NCBI RefSeq assembly: GCF_014640975.1
Contig: NZ_BMHO01000002.1
Coordinates: 248,001-312,000, forward strand
Length of the DNA: 64,000 bases
From: Microbacterium faecale
GTDB taxonomy: Bacteria > Actinomycetota > Actinomycetes > Actinomycetales > Microbacteriaceae
Reading direction: 5' to 3'
Part shown: one piece after another, positions 17,171-25,634 of the stretch
Layout: every line of letters starts with the position of its first letter
Numbering within the stretch: the first letter of the stretch is position 1
Notes under the pieces: generated by a model
Databases searched by the model: none
What the model saw: the letters and a program-made list of their open reading frames with translations, nothing else
What the model was told of the DNA's origin: nothing
Made by a program: the position numbers and the translations under genes

Positions 17171-18082
17171 TCAGAAGTGGTAGGGGAAGCCGGTCCAGTC
17201 CGGGTCGCGCTTGTCGAGGAAGGCGTCGCGCCCCTCGACCGCCTCATCGGTGCCGTAGGCGAGGCGCGTCGTCTCGCCCGCGAACATCTGCAGTCCGACC
17301 ATGCCGTCGTCCGTCGCGTTGAACGCGTATTTGAGCATCCGGATCGCGGTCGGCGACTTGCCCAGGATCGTCCGCGCCATCCCGATCGCTTCACGCTCGA
17401 GGTCGGCGTGTGCGACGACGCGGTTCACCGCGCCCATCTCGTAGGCGCGCTCGGCCGAATACTCCTCGGCGAGGAAGAACACCTCACGCGCGAGCTTCTG
17501 ACCGATCTGCTTGGCGTAGTACGCGGACCCATAGCCCGCGTCGAAGGACCCCACGTCGGCGTCGGTCTGCTTGAACCGGCCGTGCTCCCGCGACGCGATC
17601 GTGAGGTCGCAGACGGCATGCAACGAGTGCCCGCCGCCGGCAGCCCAGCCAGGCACCACCGCGATGACGACCTTTGGCATGAAGCGGATGAGCCGCTGCA
17701 CCTCGAGGATGTGCAGTCGGCCGGCGCGCGCCGGATCCGTGACGGCAGCCTCGTCCTCGGAGTACTTGTAGCCGTCGCGTCCGCGGATCCGCTGGTCGCC
17801 GCCCGAGCAGAATGCCCAGCCGCCGTCCTTCGGACTCGGGCCGTTGCCGGTCAGCAAGACGCAGCCGATCGCCGGATCCGTCCGAGCCGTCTCGAGTGCG
17901 TGATACAGCTCGTCGACGGTGCCGGGGCGGAACGCGTTGCGCACCTCCGGTCGGTTGAACGCGATGCGCGAGATTCGGCCATCCGTCGAGACGTGCGCCG
18001 TGATGTCGCGGTACGTCGCCGAGCCCGGAGCGGGGCGCCATTCGGCGGCATCGAACAGGTCGGAAACGTTGGCGGAGGTCAC
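17171..18082 (-). CDS. menB: DHNA-CoA synthase MenB
   Basis: A 303-residue crotonase-fold enzyme that cyclises o-succinylbenzoyl-CoA to 1,4-dihydroxy-2-naphthoyl-CoA. Diagnostic blocks are AFCSGGDQRIRGRDGY and VPGWAAGGGHSLHAVCDLTI, which form the oxyanion hole, and DADVGSFDAGYGSAY, characteristic of MenB. The length fits the actinobacterial form. It heads the menB-menE-menA run on the minus strand. The exopolysaccharide cluster begins divergently about 240 bases away. Confidence 0.95.
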   Translation of the reverse strand: MTSANVSDLFDAAEWRPAPGSATYRDITAHVSTDGRISRIAFNRPEVRNAFRPGTVDELYHALETARTDPAIGCVLLTGNGPSPKDGGWAFCSGGDQRIRGRDGYKYSEDEAAVTDPARAGRLHILEVQRLIRFMPKVVIAVVPGWAAGGGHSLHAVCDLTIASREHGRFKQTDADVGSFDAGYGSAYYAKQIGQKLAREVFFLAEEYSAERAYEMGAVNRVVAHADLEREAIGMARTILGKSPTAIRMLKYAFNATDDGMVGLQMFAGETTRLAYGTDEAVEGRDAFLDKRDPDWTGFPYHF

Positions 18083-18321
18083 GAACCCAGCCTACGCCGC
18101 GCGGCGCAGACGTCGCCTGAAGAGCCTCGTCACGCGTGCTCGGCGCGGGCGCGAAAAAGATTTTTCCGATCCGATGTATCAGAACCGACCGAGGGTGCTC
18201 TTTCTCGATAACGGCATCCCCTGGTCTCGCCCGGGGTGCTGCGGCCGCGGGGCGTCACCCGACGGCAGATGTCCGTGCGGAGAGGCGCGAAGCAGATGCA
18301 CATCACTCGAGGGAACGCGGC
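18083..18321 (+). promoter_or_regulatory. Upstream region of the exopolysaccharide cluster
   Basis: This is the longest non-coding gap in the window. It contains an AT-rich inverted repeat, gaaaaa-ga-tttttc (18153-18166), conspicuous in 70% GC DNA, and GC-rich dyads near 18225-18260. The divergent menB and polysaccharide promoters should lie here, but no confident -35/-10 pair was seen. GAGGG (18309-18313) serves as ribosome-binding site for the first polysaccharide gene. Confidence 0.45.
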
Positions 18322-18951
18322 ATGACCGCCCTAGCCGGCGACGTTCGCGCCGACCAGGAGGCGGCCAAGCGCGCGCTCGACATCGTCGTCGCCCTGTGCG
18401 GGCTCACGATCGTCGCGTTCCTGCTGCCGATCATCGCGCTGGCGATCACCCTGGACTCTCCCGGTCCCGTCCTCTTTCGGCAACAACGACTCGGCCGCGA
18501 CGGCCGGCCGTTCCGCATCGTCAAGTTCCGCTCGATGTTCCTCGACGCCGAGGACGAACTGGCCGCGCTGGTGAGCGCGAATCAGGCCGACGGGCCACTG
18601 TTCAAGCTCCATCGCGACCCCCGCGTCACCCGCGTCGGGCGATTCCTGCGCCGCTACTCGATCGATGAGCTGCCGCAGTTCTGGAACGTGCTCGTCGGCG
18701 ACATGAGCGTCGTCGGGCCGCGGCCCCCGCTTCCCGTCGAGGCGCAGACCTATGACGGGATCGTCGTCCGGCGACTCGCCGTGAAGCCCGGCATCACGGG
18801 CCCCTGGCAGGTGAGCGGACGCAGCGACCTCTCCTGGGAGCAGAGCGTCCATCTCGACCTCCACTACGTCGACAACTGGTCGATCCAGACCGACGTGATC
18901 TATATCGCGCGCACCGTCGCCGTGATCGTCAGCCCGAAAGGAGCGTACTGA
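18322..18951 (+). CDS. Undecaprenyl-phosphate sugar phosphotransferase
   Basis: A 209-residue bacterial sugar transferase that should start exopolysaccharide repeat-unit synthesis by moving a sugar-1-phosphate onto undecaprenyl phosphate. One N-terminal membrane segment (about residues 18-43) precedes the catalytic domain with KFRSMF, the RRYSIDELPQFWNVL block, VGPRPPLP and KPGITGPWQVSGRS. It lacks the extra N-terminal helices of WbaP-type enzymes, so it is the compact PglC-like form. The start is ATG 18322, with GAGGG about 8 bases upstream; the longer in-frame extension from 18136 is unlikely to be coding. First gene of the cluster; it overlaps the next by one base. Confidence 0.9.
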   Translation: MTALAGDVRADQEAAKRALDIVVALCGLTIVAFLLPIIALAITLDSPGPVLFRQQRLGRDGRPFRIVKFRSMFLDAEDELAALVSANQADGPLFKLHRDPRVTRVGRFLRRYSIDELPQFWNVLVGDMSVVGPRPPLPVEAQTYDGIVVRRLAVKPGITGPWQVSGRSDLSWEQSVHLDLHYVDNWSIQTDVIYIARTVAVIVSPKGAY

Positions 18952-19739
18952 TGTCCTCCACCCTCACGTCCCCTCACGCCCCCGGCATCACGCGCATCGA
19001 CGGCGTCCCCGTCGCCGCCGTGACCCTCCGCGAGGCGACCGCCCGCATCCTCGAGATGTCCGCGACCGGCACGACCGACATCCTGGTCGGCGTCAACGCC
19101 CACGTCGTGAATCTCGCCCGGCACGACGAACGACTGCGCACGTTCCTCAACACCACGACCTTCAACTACGCCGATGGGCAGTCCGTCGTCTGGGCTGCGC
19201 GCTCACTCGGCACGGTCCTTCCCGAGCGCGTCGCCACGACCGACCTCGCCCCCGCCGTCATCGACGGGGCCGCTCGTGAAGGCGCTCCCGTCTTCTTCCT
19301 CGGCGGCGCCCCCGGCGTCGCCTCGGCTGCGGCGAACCGCATGCGCGAGCGCACCCCCGAGGTGGTGCTCGACGCCGCGCACGGCTTCTTCGACGCACGC
19401 GAGACCGACCGCGTGCTCGGCGAGATTCACGACCACGGCACGCGGATCCTCTTCGTCGGCCTCGGGGACCCGCTGCAGGAGCGGTGGATCGAGCGAAACC
19501 GCGCGTCACTGCCGCCGGTCGTGCTCACGTGCGGTGGTCTGTTCGATTGGCTCAGTGGCGCCCACCGTCGCGCGCCGAAGGTCATGCAACAGGGCGGCCT
19601 CGAGTGGCTGTGGCGGCTCGCAATCGAGCCGCGCCGACTCGCGCACCGCTACCTCGTCGGCAACCCCGCGTTCGTCGCGGCCGTGATGCGCCAGCGCGCC
19701 GCTGGGCGCGTGTCCGGAGCGAAGCGCCGATTCGCATGA
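18951..19739 (+). CDS. WecG/TagA/CpsF family glycosyltransferase
   Basis: A 262-residue GT26-family transferase, which usually adds the second sugar (often ManNAc or a uronic acid form) to the lipid-linked primer. Typical blocks are GVNAHVVNLARHDERLRTFL, NYADGQSVVWAA, VFFLGGAPGVA and the C-terminal RAPKVMQQGGLEWLWRLA. There is no membrane segment. It is coupled by TGATG to the initiating transferase and by ATGA to the flippase. The donor sugar cannot be told. Confidence 0.9.
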   Translation: MSSTLTSPHAPGITRIDGVPVAAVTLREATARILEMSATGTTDILVGVNAHVVNLARHDERLRTFLNTTTFNYADGQSVVWAARSLGTVLPERVATTDLAPAVIDGAAREGAPVFFLGGAPGVASAAANRMRERTPEVVLDAAHGFFDARETDRVLGEIHDHGTRILFVGLGDPLQERWIERNRASLPPVVLTCGGLFDWLSGAHRRAPKVMQQGGLEWLWRLAIEPRRLAHRYLVGNPAFVAAVMRQRAAGRVSGAKRRFA

Positions 19740-21244
19740 GCACCACGACCGTCGCCCCGCACCGCGCGGTCGCCCGCGCGAGCATCGTCAGCTTCGCCGG
19801 ATCCGCGGCGAACGCCGTGCTCGGCATCGTGCTCGTCATCGTGCTCGGGAGGCTCCTCGGCGACGCCGGAGCGGGGGTCGTATTGCAGGCGATTGCGACG
19901 TTCGCCATCGCGCTCGGCGTCGCCCGGTGCGGCATGGATTCGGCGGCGCTCTGGATCCTGCCGCGCCTCGCCGAGCAGACGCCCGCCGCGCTCCGCCCGA
20001 CGGCGATTCGTCTCGTGAGCGCATCCGGCGTCGCCGGGACGATCTGCGCGATCATCCTGACGACGAACCCGTTCGGGGTCGGCGCCGTCTCCGATGCGGT
20101 CGCCCGGATCGCGTGGTTCCTGCCCGTCGTCGCGATGCTCGTCACCGCGCTCGCCTGCACACGCGCACTCGGCGGCGTCGTGCCCTACACGCTGGTGTGG
20201 AGCGTCGGCCTCCCCCTCGCGCGTCCGGTCGCGATCGCGATCGCCGTGGCGGTGGGAGGCGGTCTGATGACCGTGGTGTTCGCCTGGGCTCTTCCCACGG
20301 TCGTGGGTCTCGTCGCGGCGATCGCGATTCTCGCGTATGAACTCTCGCGACGTGCGACGGCGACACACGCCCCCTTCGTGTTCCGGGGGTCCGGCCTGAG
20401 CGCGCGCATCGGGCGCTACGCCGCGCCTCGCATCGTGTCCGAGTCGCTCTCGCAGCTGCTCGTCTGGCTCGATGTGCTCATCGTCGGCGGCATCGCCGGT
20501 CCCGCTGCGGCCGGCGTCTACGGGGCGGCGACCCGTATCGCGTCCGCGGGCTCACTCATCGATCAAGCCATCCGTGTCGTGGTCGCCCCGGTCTTCAGCC
20601 GACTTCTGCACCGCGACGACCGCGCCGGGATCGCCCGCGTGTTCCGCGCCGCGACGACATGGCTCGTCCTCTTCAGCGCGCCGATCTACGTCCTGCTGGC
20701 CGTATTCGCGCCGGTCGCGCTCTCGATCGTCGGTCCGTCGTTCGTCTCCGGCGAGGTCGCGCTGGCGACGCTCGCGGTCGGATCCGTGGTCACCTTTCTC
20801 GCCGGGAACGTGCACTCCGTCCTGCTGATGAGCGGTCGCAGCGGACTCGCCGCCGGCAACAAGGCGTTCGCGGTCGCACTCGATGTCGCGTTGCTGTTCC
20901 TCCTCGTTCCCCACTGGGGAATCACAGGAGCGGCTGTCGCCTGGGCGGTCGCCTGCGCGGCCGACGCTCTCATCGCAACGATCGAGGTCCGCTACGTGCT
21001 CGGTCTGCGCCTGCCGCTCGCCGCTGGCCTGCGCGCGCTGGCAATCGCCACCGCGACGGTCGGCGTCGCCGCGGTGGCCGCGCGGCTGGTCTTCGGCGCG
21101 ACGTGGCTCGGACTGGCGGTCGCCATCCTCGTCGGTGGCGGCGCGCTCGTCATCTGGGCGCGCGCCGCTGCCTCCGTTCTCGACCTCGACGCCTTCGTCT
21201 CACACGCGCGAATCGCGCCGCGTACGACAGGAGCATCCTCATGA
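19736..21244 (+). CDS. Polysaccharide flippase (Wzx-like)
   Basis: A 502-residue membrane protein with about 12-14 hydrophobic segments of the MOP/MATE superfamily. It should flip the finished lipid-linked repeat unit across the membrane. The N terminus (SIVSFAGSAANAVLGIVLVI) and the paired segments around LLVWLDVLIVGGIAGPAAAGVY are typical of Wzx/RfbX proteins. ATG 19736 overlaps the previous stop (ATGA), and the next gene's ATG overlaps its own stop. The long frame starting at 19484 lies inside the previous gene and was not used. Confidence 0.85.
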   Translation: MSTTTVAPHRAVARASIVSFAGSAANAVLGIVLVIVLGRLLGDAGAGVVLQAIATFAIALGVARCGMDSAALWILPRLAEQTPAALRPTAIRLVSASGVAGTICAIILTTNPFGVGAVSDAVARIAWFLPVVAMLVTALACTRALGGVVPYTLVWSVGLPLARPVAIAIAVAVGGGLMTVVFAWALPTVVGLVAAIAILAYELSRRATATHAPFVFRGSGLSARIGRYAAPRIVSESLSQLLVWLDVLIVGGIAGPAAAGVYGAATRIASAGSLIDQAIRVVVAPVFSRLLHRDDRAGIARVFRAATTWLVLFSAPIYVLLAVFAPVALSIVGPSFVSGEVALATLAVGSVVTFLAGNVHSVLLMSGRSGLAAGNKAFAVALDVALLFLLVPHWGITGAAVAWAVACAADALIATIEVRYVLGLRLPLAAGLRALAIATATVGVAAVAARLVFGATWLGLAVAILVGGGALVIWARAAASVLDLDAFVSHARIAPRTTGASS

Positions 21245-22005
21245 CCACTCGTCTTTCTCGCCGACGCGCATTGACCGCCGGCATCGCCGTCGTTGTCGTC
21301 GCGATCGGCGCGTCCTCCGTCGCTCTGGCGACGCAATCAAGCCCCGTTGCCGAGGGGGACTCCCCTCTTCTCCCCGTCACGGCAACGGACGCTCCGGGCA
21401 GTGCGCCTGGAGCCGCGGAGAGCGTGACGCCCTCTCCCACCGCCCTGGCGTCGCCTCCGAACGCGGCGCCAGGGCCCTCCCCCACCCCGGATCCGGACGA
21501 GACCGCCGAGCCCAAGGCGCCGCAGGCCACGCCGAGTCCCGGTCCCGCCCCGGACGAGGAGCCCAGCATCTTCGCAGCCCCCTTCGAGCCGATCGAGAAG
21601 ATCGATCCGAGATCGGCCGAGGTGCTGATCGGTGCGGCGCTCACGGCGCCGAACAGCACGCATGCGGCGGCCACCGTCGATCTCGAACGCGCGTTCGCCG
21701 ACATCGCGGCCGACGCGTTCCAGGAGGAGATCGAGTCGGAGTGGCTGGAGCTCGCGAGCTCCGGGTGGACGCTCTCCGGCGAGCGCCGGGTGACAGACCT
21801 GGAGATCACCGAACACGAGGGGAATGTCGCGACGGTCGTCGCCTGCATCGATTCGAGGGACGTCACGCTCGTCGACGCATCGGGCGACGCCGTCGGTTCC
21901 GACTCTGCTCGGGCACCGCGCGCAAGCCACATCTTCACGCTCGTCCGCGAAGACAGCGTGTGGCGCGTGACGGACCGCACCTTCCCCGACGACCCGACCT
22001 GTTGA
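21241..22005 (+). CDS. Secreted protein with Pro/Thr-rich linker, function unknown
   Basis: A 254-residue protein of no family I recognise. It opens with a basic N terminus and a hydrophobic segment (residues about 12-30) like a signal peptide or membrane anchor. A low-complexity Pro/Ala/Ser/Thr-rich stretch spans about residues 38-105. The C-terminal domain (about 115-250) mixes helices with strands (LERAFADIAADAFQEEIESE and VWRVTDRTF) and could be an NTF2-like fold of the kind seen in ARC6-like or IMS-type domains. It ends in Cys. Translationally coupled to the flippase and only 7 bases before the large secreted protein, it probably acts outside the membrane in polymer assembly or anchoring. 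Confidence 0.7.
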   Translation: MTTRLSRRRALTAGIAVVVVAIGASSVALATQSSPVAEGDSPLLPVTATDAPGSAPGAAESVTPSPTALASPPNAAPGPSPTPDPDETAEPKAPQATPSPGPAPDEEPSIFAAPFEPIEKIDPRSAEVLIGAALTAPNSTHAAATVDLERAFADIAADAFQEEIESEWLELASSGWTLSGERRVTDLEITEHEGNVATVVACIDSRDVTLVDASGDAVGSDSARAPRASHIFTLVREDSVWRVTDRTFPDDPTC

Positions 22006-22012
22006 CGAGAAG

Positions 22013-24889
22013 ATGACCATGAACCTTCGCCCCCATTTCGGAGTGCTCGCCGCGGTCGGCGTGCTCGCCGCGATGCTTCCTGCGGCCACGACCGAACAGC
22101 TCCCGACGCCCGACGGCCTCACCGAGGCCACCGCCGCCGCCTCCTGCTGGGAGATCGCGCAGCTCACTCCCGACGCACCGAGCGACGTGTACTGGATCGC
22201 GACTCCCACGCTGGGGTCCGCAGAGCGGTTCTATTGCGACCAGGAGACCGACGGCGGCGGCTGGGCGCTCGTCGGTCGCGGCCGCGAGCGCTGGTCAGAG
22301 TCGATGCTGGGGTCAGGCACTCCGGCTCAGGTGAGCGATCACGTCTCGGGACCGGCGGCCTTCACCCCGCGACAGCTCGCCGCCGACGTGATCGACGGGC
22401 TCGCGGACGGCGGGCGGATCGACGACCTCGTCGACGGGATCCGGCTCACGCGCGCGACGAACCGCGAGGGCACCGCGTGGCAGGACGTCCGGTTCCACCT
22501 CGAGAGCCCCCGCGACGGCTGGACGTGGCAGTTCAACAACGACCAGCGCATCGATACCGCCTCCTTCGACGGGACCGTCATCTCCGGCGGCACCACCAGC
22601 AATTTCGGAACCGGGAACGGGATCGAGCGCGTGCGCACGATCACCGGAGCCGCCGAGGGGTGGGCGATGGGCTTCGGGTTCGGCCGCGACGTCACCGGAT
22701 CGCCAGCGGCGACGAGTCATCTCTGGGCCAGTTCGGAGGGCGGTCGCTACGCGCGCCCGTTCACCCAGGTCTTCATCCGACCACGGATCCTCAGCGAAGA
22801 CGTCTACGGCGCTCTTCCGGCAGGCGGTACCGAGGAGGCGACAGGCGTCAGCGTCGCGGAGAGCTTCGCGCTCCCGCAGCCGTGGGGCGTCGCCGGGCTC
22901 GGCGCGGGCCCGGCGTCGCGCGAAGGCAGCAACGAGGTCTCGGCGTTCACCGAGAGCGGCGACACCGTGTTCGTCGGTGGGAACTTCACGTCGGTCCAAC
23001 GGTCGGCGGGCGGACAGGACGCCACCGACCAGGCCTACCTCGCGGCGTTCGAGCGCGACAGCGGCGAATGGAACTCGTCGTTCCGCCCCACGTTCGACAA
23101 CCAGGTCAAGGCGCTCGCGACCCTTCCCGACGGACGAATCGCGGCGGGTGGATTCTTCTCCGAGGTCAATGGCGAGGAGCACCCCGGTCTCGTCGTCCTC
23201 GATGCGCAGACGGGCGAGGTCGACACCGCCTTCACGGGACGCCTCATCAACTACCTGTCGGGCGGCGTCCCCTCCGTGCGCACGCTCGATGCGCAGGATG
23301 GCTGGCTCTACGTCGCCGGCAGCTTCACGCACGCGACGTCGGACGGCGGCCCTCAGGCGTACACGCGCGGCGCGGCGCGATTCGACGCCGCCTCGGGCGC
23401 ACCGGACTCCTGGAACCCCGAGTTCAACGGCACGGTCATGAGCATCGACGCGTCGGACCGCGGCGACCGCGTGTACGCCGCCGGGTTCTTCAGCCAGTCC
23501 AAGGGTCGCACCGCAGACAAGGCGGCCGCGATCTCGGCGACGGACGAATCACTCACCGAGTGGCCGGTCGTGTTCTCGAACCGCGACCAGGGACGACAGG
23601 GGTACCAGCAGGCGGTGCTCGAAGTCGGCGATCGCGTCTGGCTGGGCGGTGCCGAGCATTCGCTGATGAGCTACGACCGCGACACCTTCGAGATGCTCAG
23701 CGCGAACATCACCCTCCCCGGCGGAGACTTCCAGGCAATCGCCTCCGACGGTGCGGCCGTCTACGCCGGCTGCCACTGCTTCGGCACGAGCTACTCCGGC
23801 GCCACGAAGTGGCCGTCCATCGGTTCGGCGTGGACCGACGCTGAGGCGATCTACGCGAGTGGCGCGTGGAGCGCTGCCACCGGCGAACGATTGCCCTCCT
23901 TCAATGGCAACTTCGACACCCGCGCGGGCGCTGGCGCCTGGGCGCTGTTCGTCGACTCCGTCGGCACGCTCTGGCAGGGCGGCGACCTGCGCTACTCCAC
24001 GCGTCGCGGATACGTGCGCCAATGGTCCGGCGGGTTCGTGCGACACCGCACGTCCGACGTGACGAGCCCCTCGACCCCGCAGGGCTTCCAGGTGCAGGCC
24101 ACGGACGATGCCGTCGCGCTCAGCTGGAACGCGTCCACCGACGATCGCGGCGTCAGCGCCTATCAGGTGCTGCGCGCGAACCGCGTCGTCGCCACCGTCG
24201 AGGACACGCACGCCGAACTTGCCGCGGCGCCCGCCGACACCGTGTACGCGGTGCGCGCGGTCGACGAGGCCGGCAACCGTTCGGCGTCGACACCCCCCGT
24301 CACAGCAGCCGTGGATCCCGAGCCGGACCCCGAACCCGAACCCGAACCCGAACCCGATCCCGATCCGGAGCCGGAGCCGGAGCCCGAACCCGCGGCATCG
24401 GCGCTCATCGCGCCGGGCGCGACCTGGGCATCCTTCTGGTCGAACGACGCGGTCGCGGATGGATGGAACACGACCGAGTTCGACGACTCCGGGTGGACGC
24501 TCGGCGCCGCGCCGATCGGGTGGGGAACGAGCGATATCGAAACGCAACTCGACCGCGCGCTCAGCCCGCGCCCCGTCACGAGCTACCACCGCGCGACGTT
24601 CGAGGTGCCCGATGGCACCGCGTCGGTGCAGCTCTCGGTCCGCTCCGACGACGGCGTCGTCGTCTACATCGACGGAGACGAGGTGCTGCGCGACAACATC
24701 GACGACGGCCCCGTCACCGGATCCACGCGCGCGAACCGAAGCGTGTCGACGTCGGCCGCACCCGACAACCTCGTCGAGCTCGACGTGCACGGTCTGACCG
24801 TCGGCTCACACACGGTCGCCGTCGAGGTGCATTCGAACTACCGATCGGCCGTCAGCCACAGCTTCGAGATGACGGTGATGGCATCATGA
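22013..24889 (+). CDS. Large secreted fibrinogen-like/propeller/FN3 protein
   Basis: A 958-residue secreted protein. Order of parts: signal peptide (about 1-30); fibrinogen C-terminal-like domain (about 44-260) with SCWEI, YWI and FYCDQETDGGGWALVGRG, which is the fibrinogen-type Cys/GGGW core; a propeller-like region of repeated blades (about 300-680, for example VFVGGNFTSV, AAGGFFSEV and LYVAGSFTHA); an FN3 domain (about 690-765); an EPEP/DPDP linker (about 768-795); and a C-terminal beta-sandwich (about 800-958) with VQLSVRSDDGVVVYIDGDEV. No LPxTG sorting signal is seen. ATG 22013 or 22019 could be the start. It overlaps the next gene by four bases. Likely a surface or matrix adhesin that binds the polymer. 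Confidence 0.8.
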   Translation: MTMNLRPHFGVLAAVGVLAAMLPAATTEQLPTPDGLTEATAAASCWEIAQLTPDAPSDVYWIATPTLGSAERFYCDQETDGGGWALVGRGRERWSESMLGSGTPAQVSDHVSGPAAFTPRQLAADVIDGLADGGRIDDLVDGIRLTRATNREGTAWQDVRFHLESPRDGWTWQFNNDQRIDTASFDGTVISGGTTSNFGTGNGIERVRTITGAAEGWAMGFGFGRDVTGSPAATSHLWASSEGGRYARPFTQVFIRPRILSEDVYGALPAGGTEEATGVSVAESFALPQPWGVAGLGAGPASREGSNEVSAFTESGDTVFVGGNFTSVQRSAGGQDATDQAYLAAFERDSGEWNSSFRPTFDNQVKALATLPDGRIAAGGFFSEVNGEEHPGLVVLDAQTGEVDTAFTGRLINYLSGGVPSVRTLDAQDGWLYVAGSFTHATSDGGPQAYTRGAARFDAASGAPDSWNPEFNGTVMSIDASDRGDRVYAAGFFSQSKGRTADKAAAISATDESLTEWPVVFSNRDQGRQGYQQAVLEVGDRVWLGGAEHSLMSYDRDTFEMLSANITLPGGDFQAIASDGAAVYAGCHCFGTSYSGATKWPSIGSAWTDAEAIYASGAWSAATGERLPSFNGNFDTRAGAGAWALFVDSVGTLWQGGDLRYSTRRGYVRQWSGGFVRHRTSDVTSPSTPQGFQVQATDDAVALSWNASTDDRGVSAYQVLRANRVVATVEDTHAELAAAPADTVYAVRAVDEAGNRSASTPPVTAAVDPEPDPEPEPEPEPDPDPEPEPEPEPAASALIAPGATWASFWSNDAVADGWNTTEFDDSGWTLGAAPIGWGTSDIETQLDRALSPRPVTSYHRATFEVPDGTASVQLSVRSDDGVVVYIDGDEVLRDNIDDGPVTGSTRANRSVSTSAAPDNLVELDVHGLTVGSHTVAVEVHSNYRSAVSHSFEMTVMAS

Positions 24890-25602
24890 CCCGCGTCACC
24901 CTGACCCGGCGGAACCGCGTGCACGAGCTGCGCGCCGAGCTCCGCGCGGCACAGAAGAGCGGCGCCGGCGTTCCCGCCTACACCCGATGGATCAACCGGC
25001 GCCTCGCCCGGAGCGTCGCCCCGTTCGCCGCTGCGTGGGGGGTGACCCCGAACGCCGTCACGTTCCTCAGCGCGGCGCTCACGGTCGCCGGCATCGCCGT
25101 GCTCGTGTTCGTCCCACTCAGCCTCGCTGTCGGCGTTGCCGCCGCGATCCTCCTGGCGGCCGGTTACGTCCTCGACTCGGCGGACGGGCAGGTCGCGCGC
25201 CTGACGAGATCCGCCGCACCGGCCGGCGAATGGCTCGATCACGTCGTCGATGCGTTCCGCACACCGCTGATCCACACGGGCGTCGCGATCGCGTACTACC
25301 TGCACCGCCCGGACGAGGTGTGGGTGATGGCCATCGCCCTCGCCTACGCGTTGCTGTCGTCCGGGCAGTTCATGAGCCAGATCCTCGCCGAGCAGCTCTC
25401 CGCGAGGCACGGCCGATCGATGGTCGAGGCGAGTGGGCGCGTCAAGTCGCTCGTCCTCCTCCCCGTCGATCCCGGGACGCTCTGCTGGGCGTTCGCACTC
25501 TGGGGAACCGAGGCCTTCGCACCGCTGTACGCGCTGCTGTTTGCCGCGAACCTCGTGCACACCGCGGCGTCACTGCGCCGGAAACATCGGCGACTCGTCT
25601 GA
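24886..25602 (+). CDS. CDP-alcohol phosphatidyltransferase family protein
   Basis: A 238-residue integral membrane enzyme with the complete CDP-alcohol phosphotransferase signature D-x2-D-G-x2-A-R-x8-G-x3-D-x3-D, seen as DSADGQVAR, then G and the two final Asp in GEWLDHVVD. These eight residues bind CDP and two metal ions. Such enzymes exchange CMP for an alcohol, usually in phospholipid synthesis. Here the gene lies inside a polysaccharide operon (ATGA overlap with the adhesin gene) that also encodes a TagD-like cytidylyltransferase. It may therefore make a special lipid or transfer a phospho-alcohol to the polymer. The specific substrate is unknown. Confidence 0.88.
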   Translation: MTRVTLTRRNRVHELRAELRAAQKSGAGVPAYTRWINRRLARSVAPFAAAWGVTPNAVTFLSAALTVAGIAVLVFVPLSLAVGVAAAILLAAGYVLDSADGQVARLTRSAAPAGEWLDHVVDAFRTPLIHTGVAIAYYLHRPDEVWVMAIALAYALLSSGQFMSQILAEQLSARHGRSMVEASGRVKSLVLLPVDPGTLCWAFALWGTEAFAPLYALLFAANLVHTAASLRRKHRRLV

Positions 25603-25634
25603 CGAGAGCCGGAATCACCAAGAGGGGAGACGTC

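Noticed and set aside
18136..18321. N-terminal extension of the sugar transferase
   Set aside because: No membrane or family features before ATG 18322, which has its own ribosome-binding site.
24310..24395. Short tandem repeat resembling a non-coding satellite
   Set aside because: It encodes an EP/DP-rich linker in frame between the FN3 and C-terminal domains.
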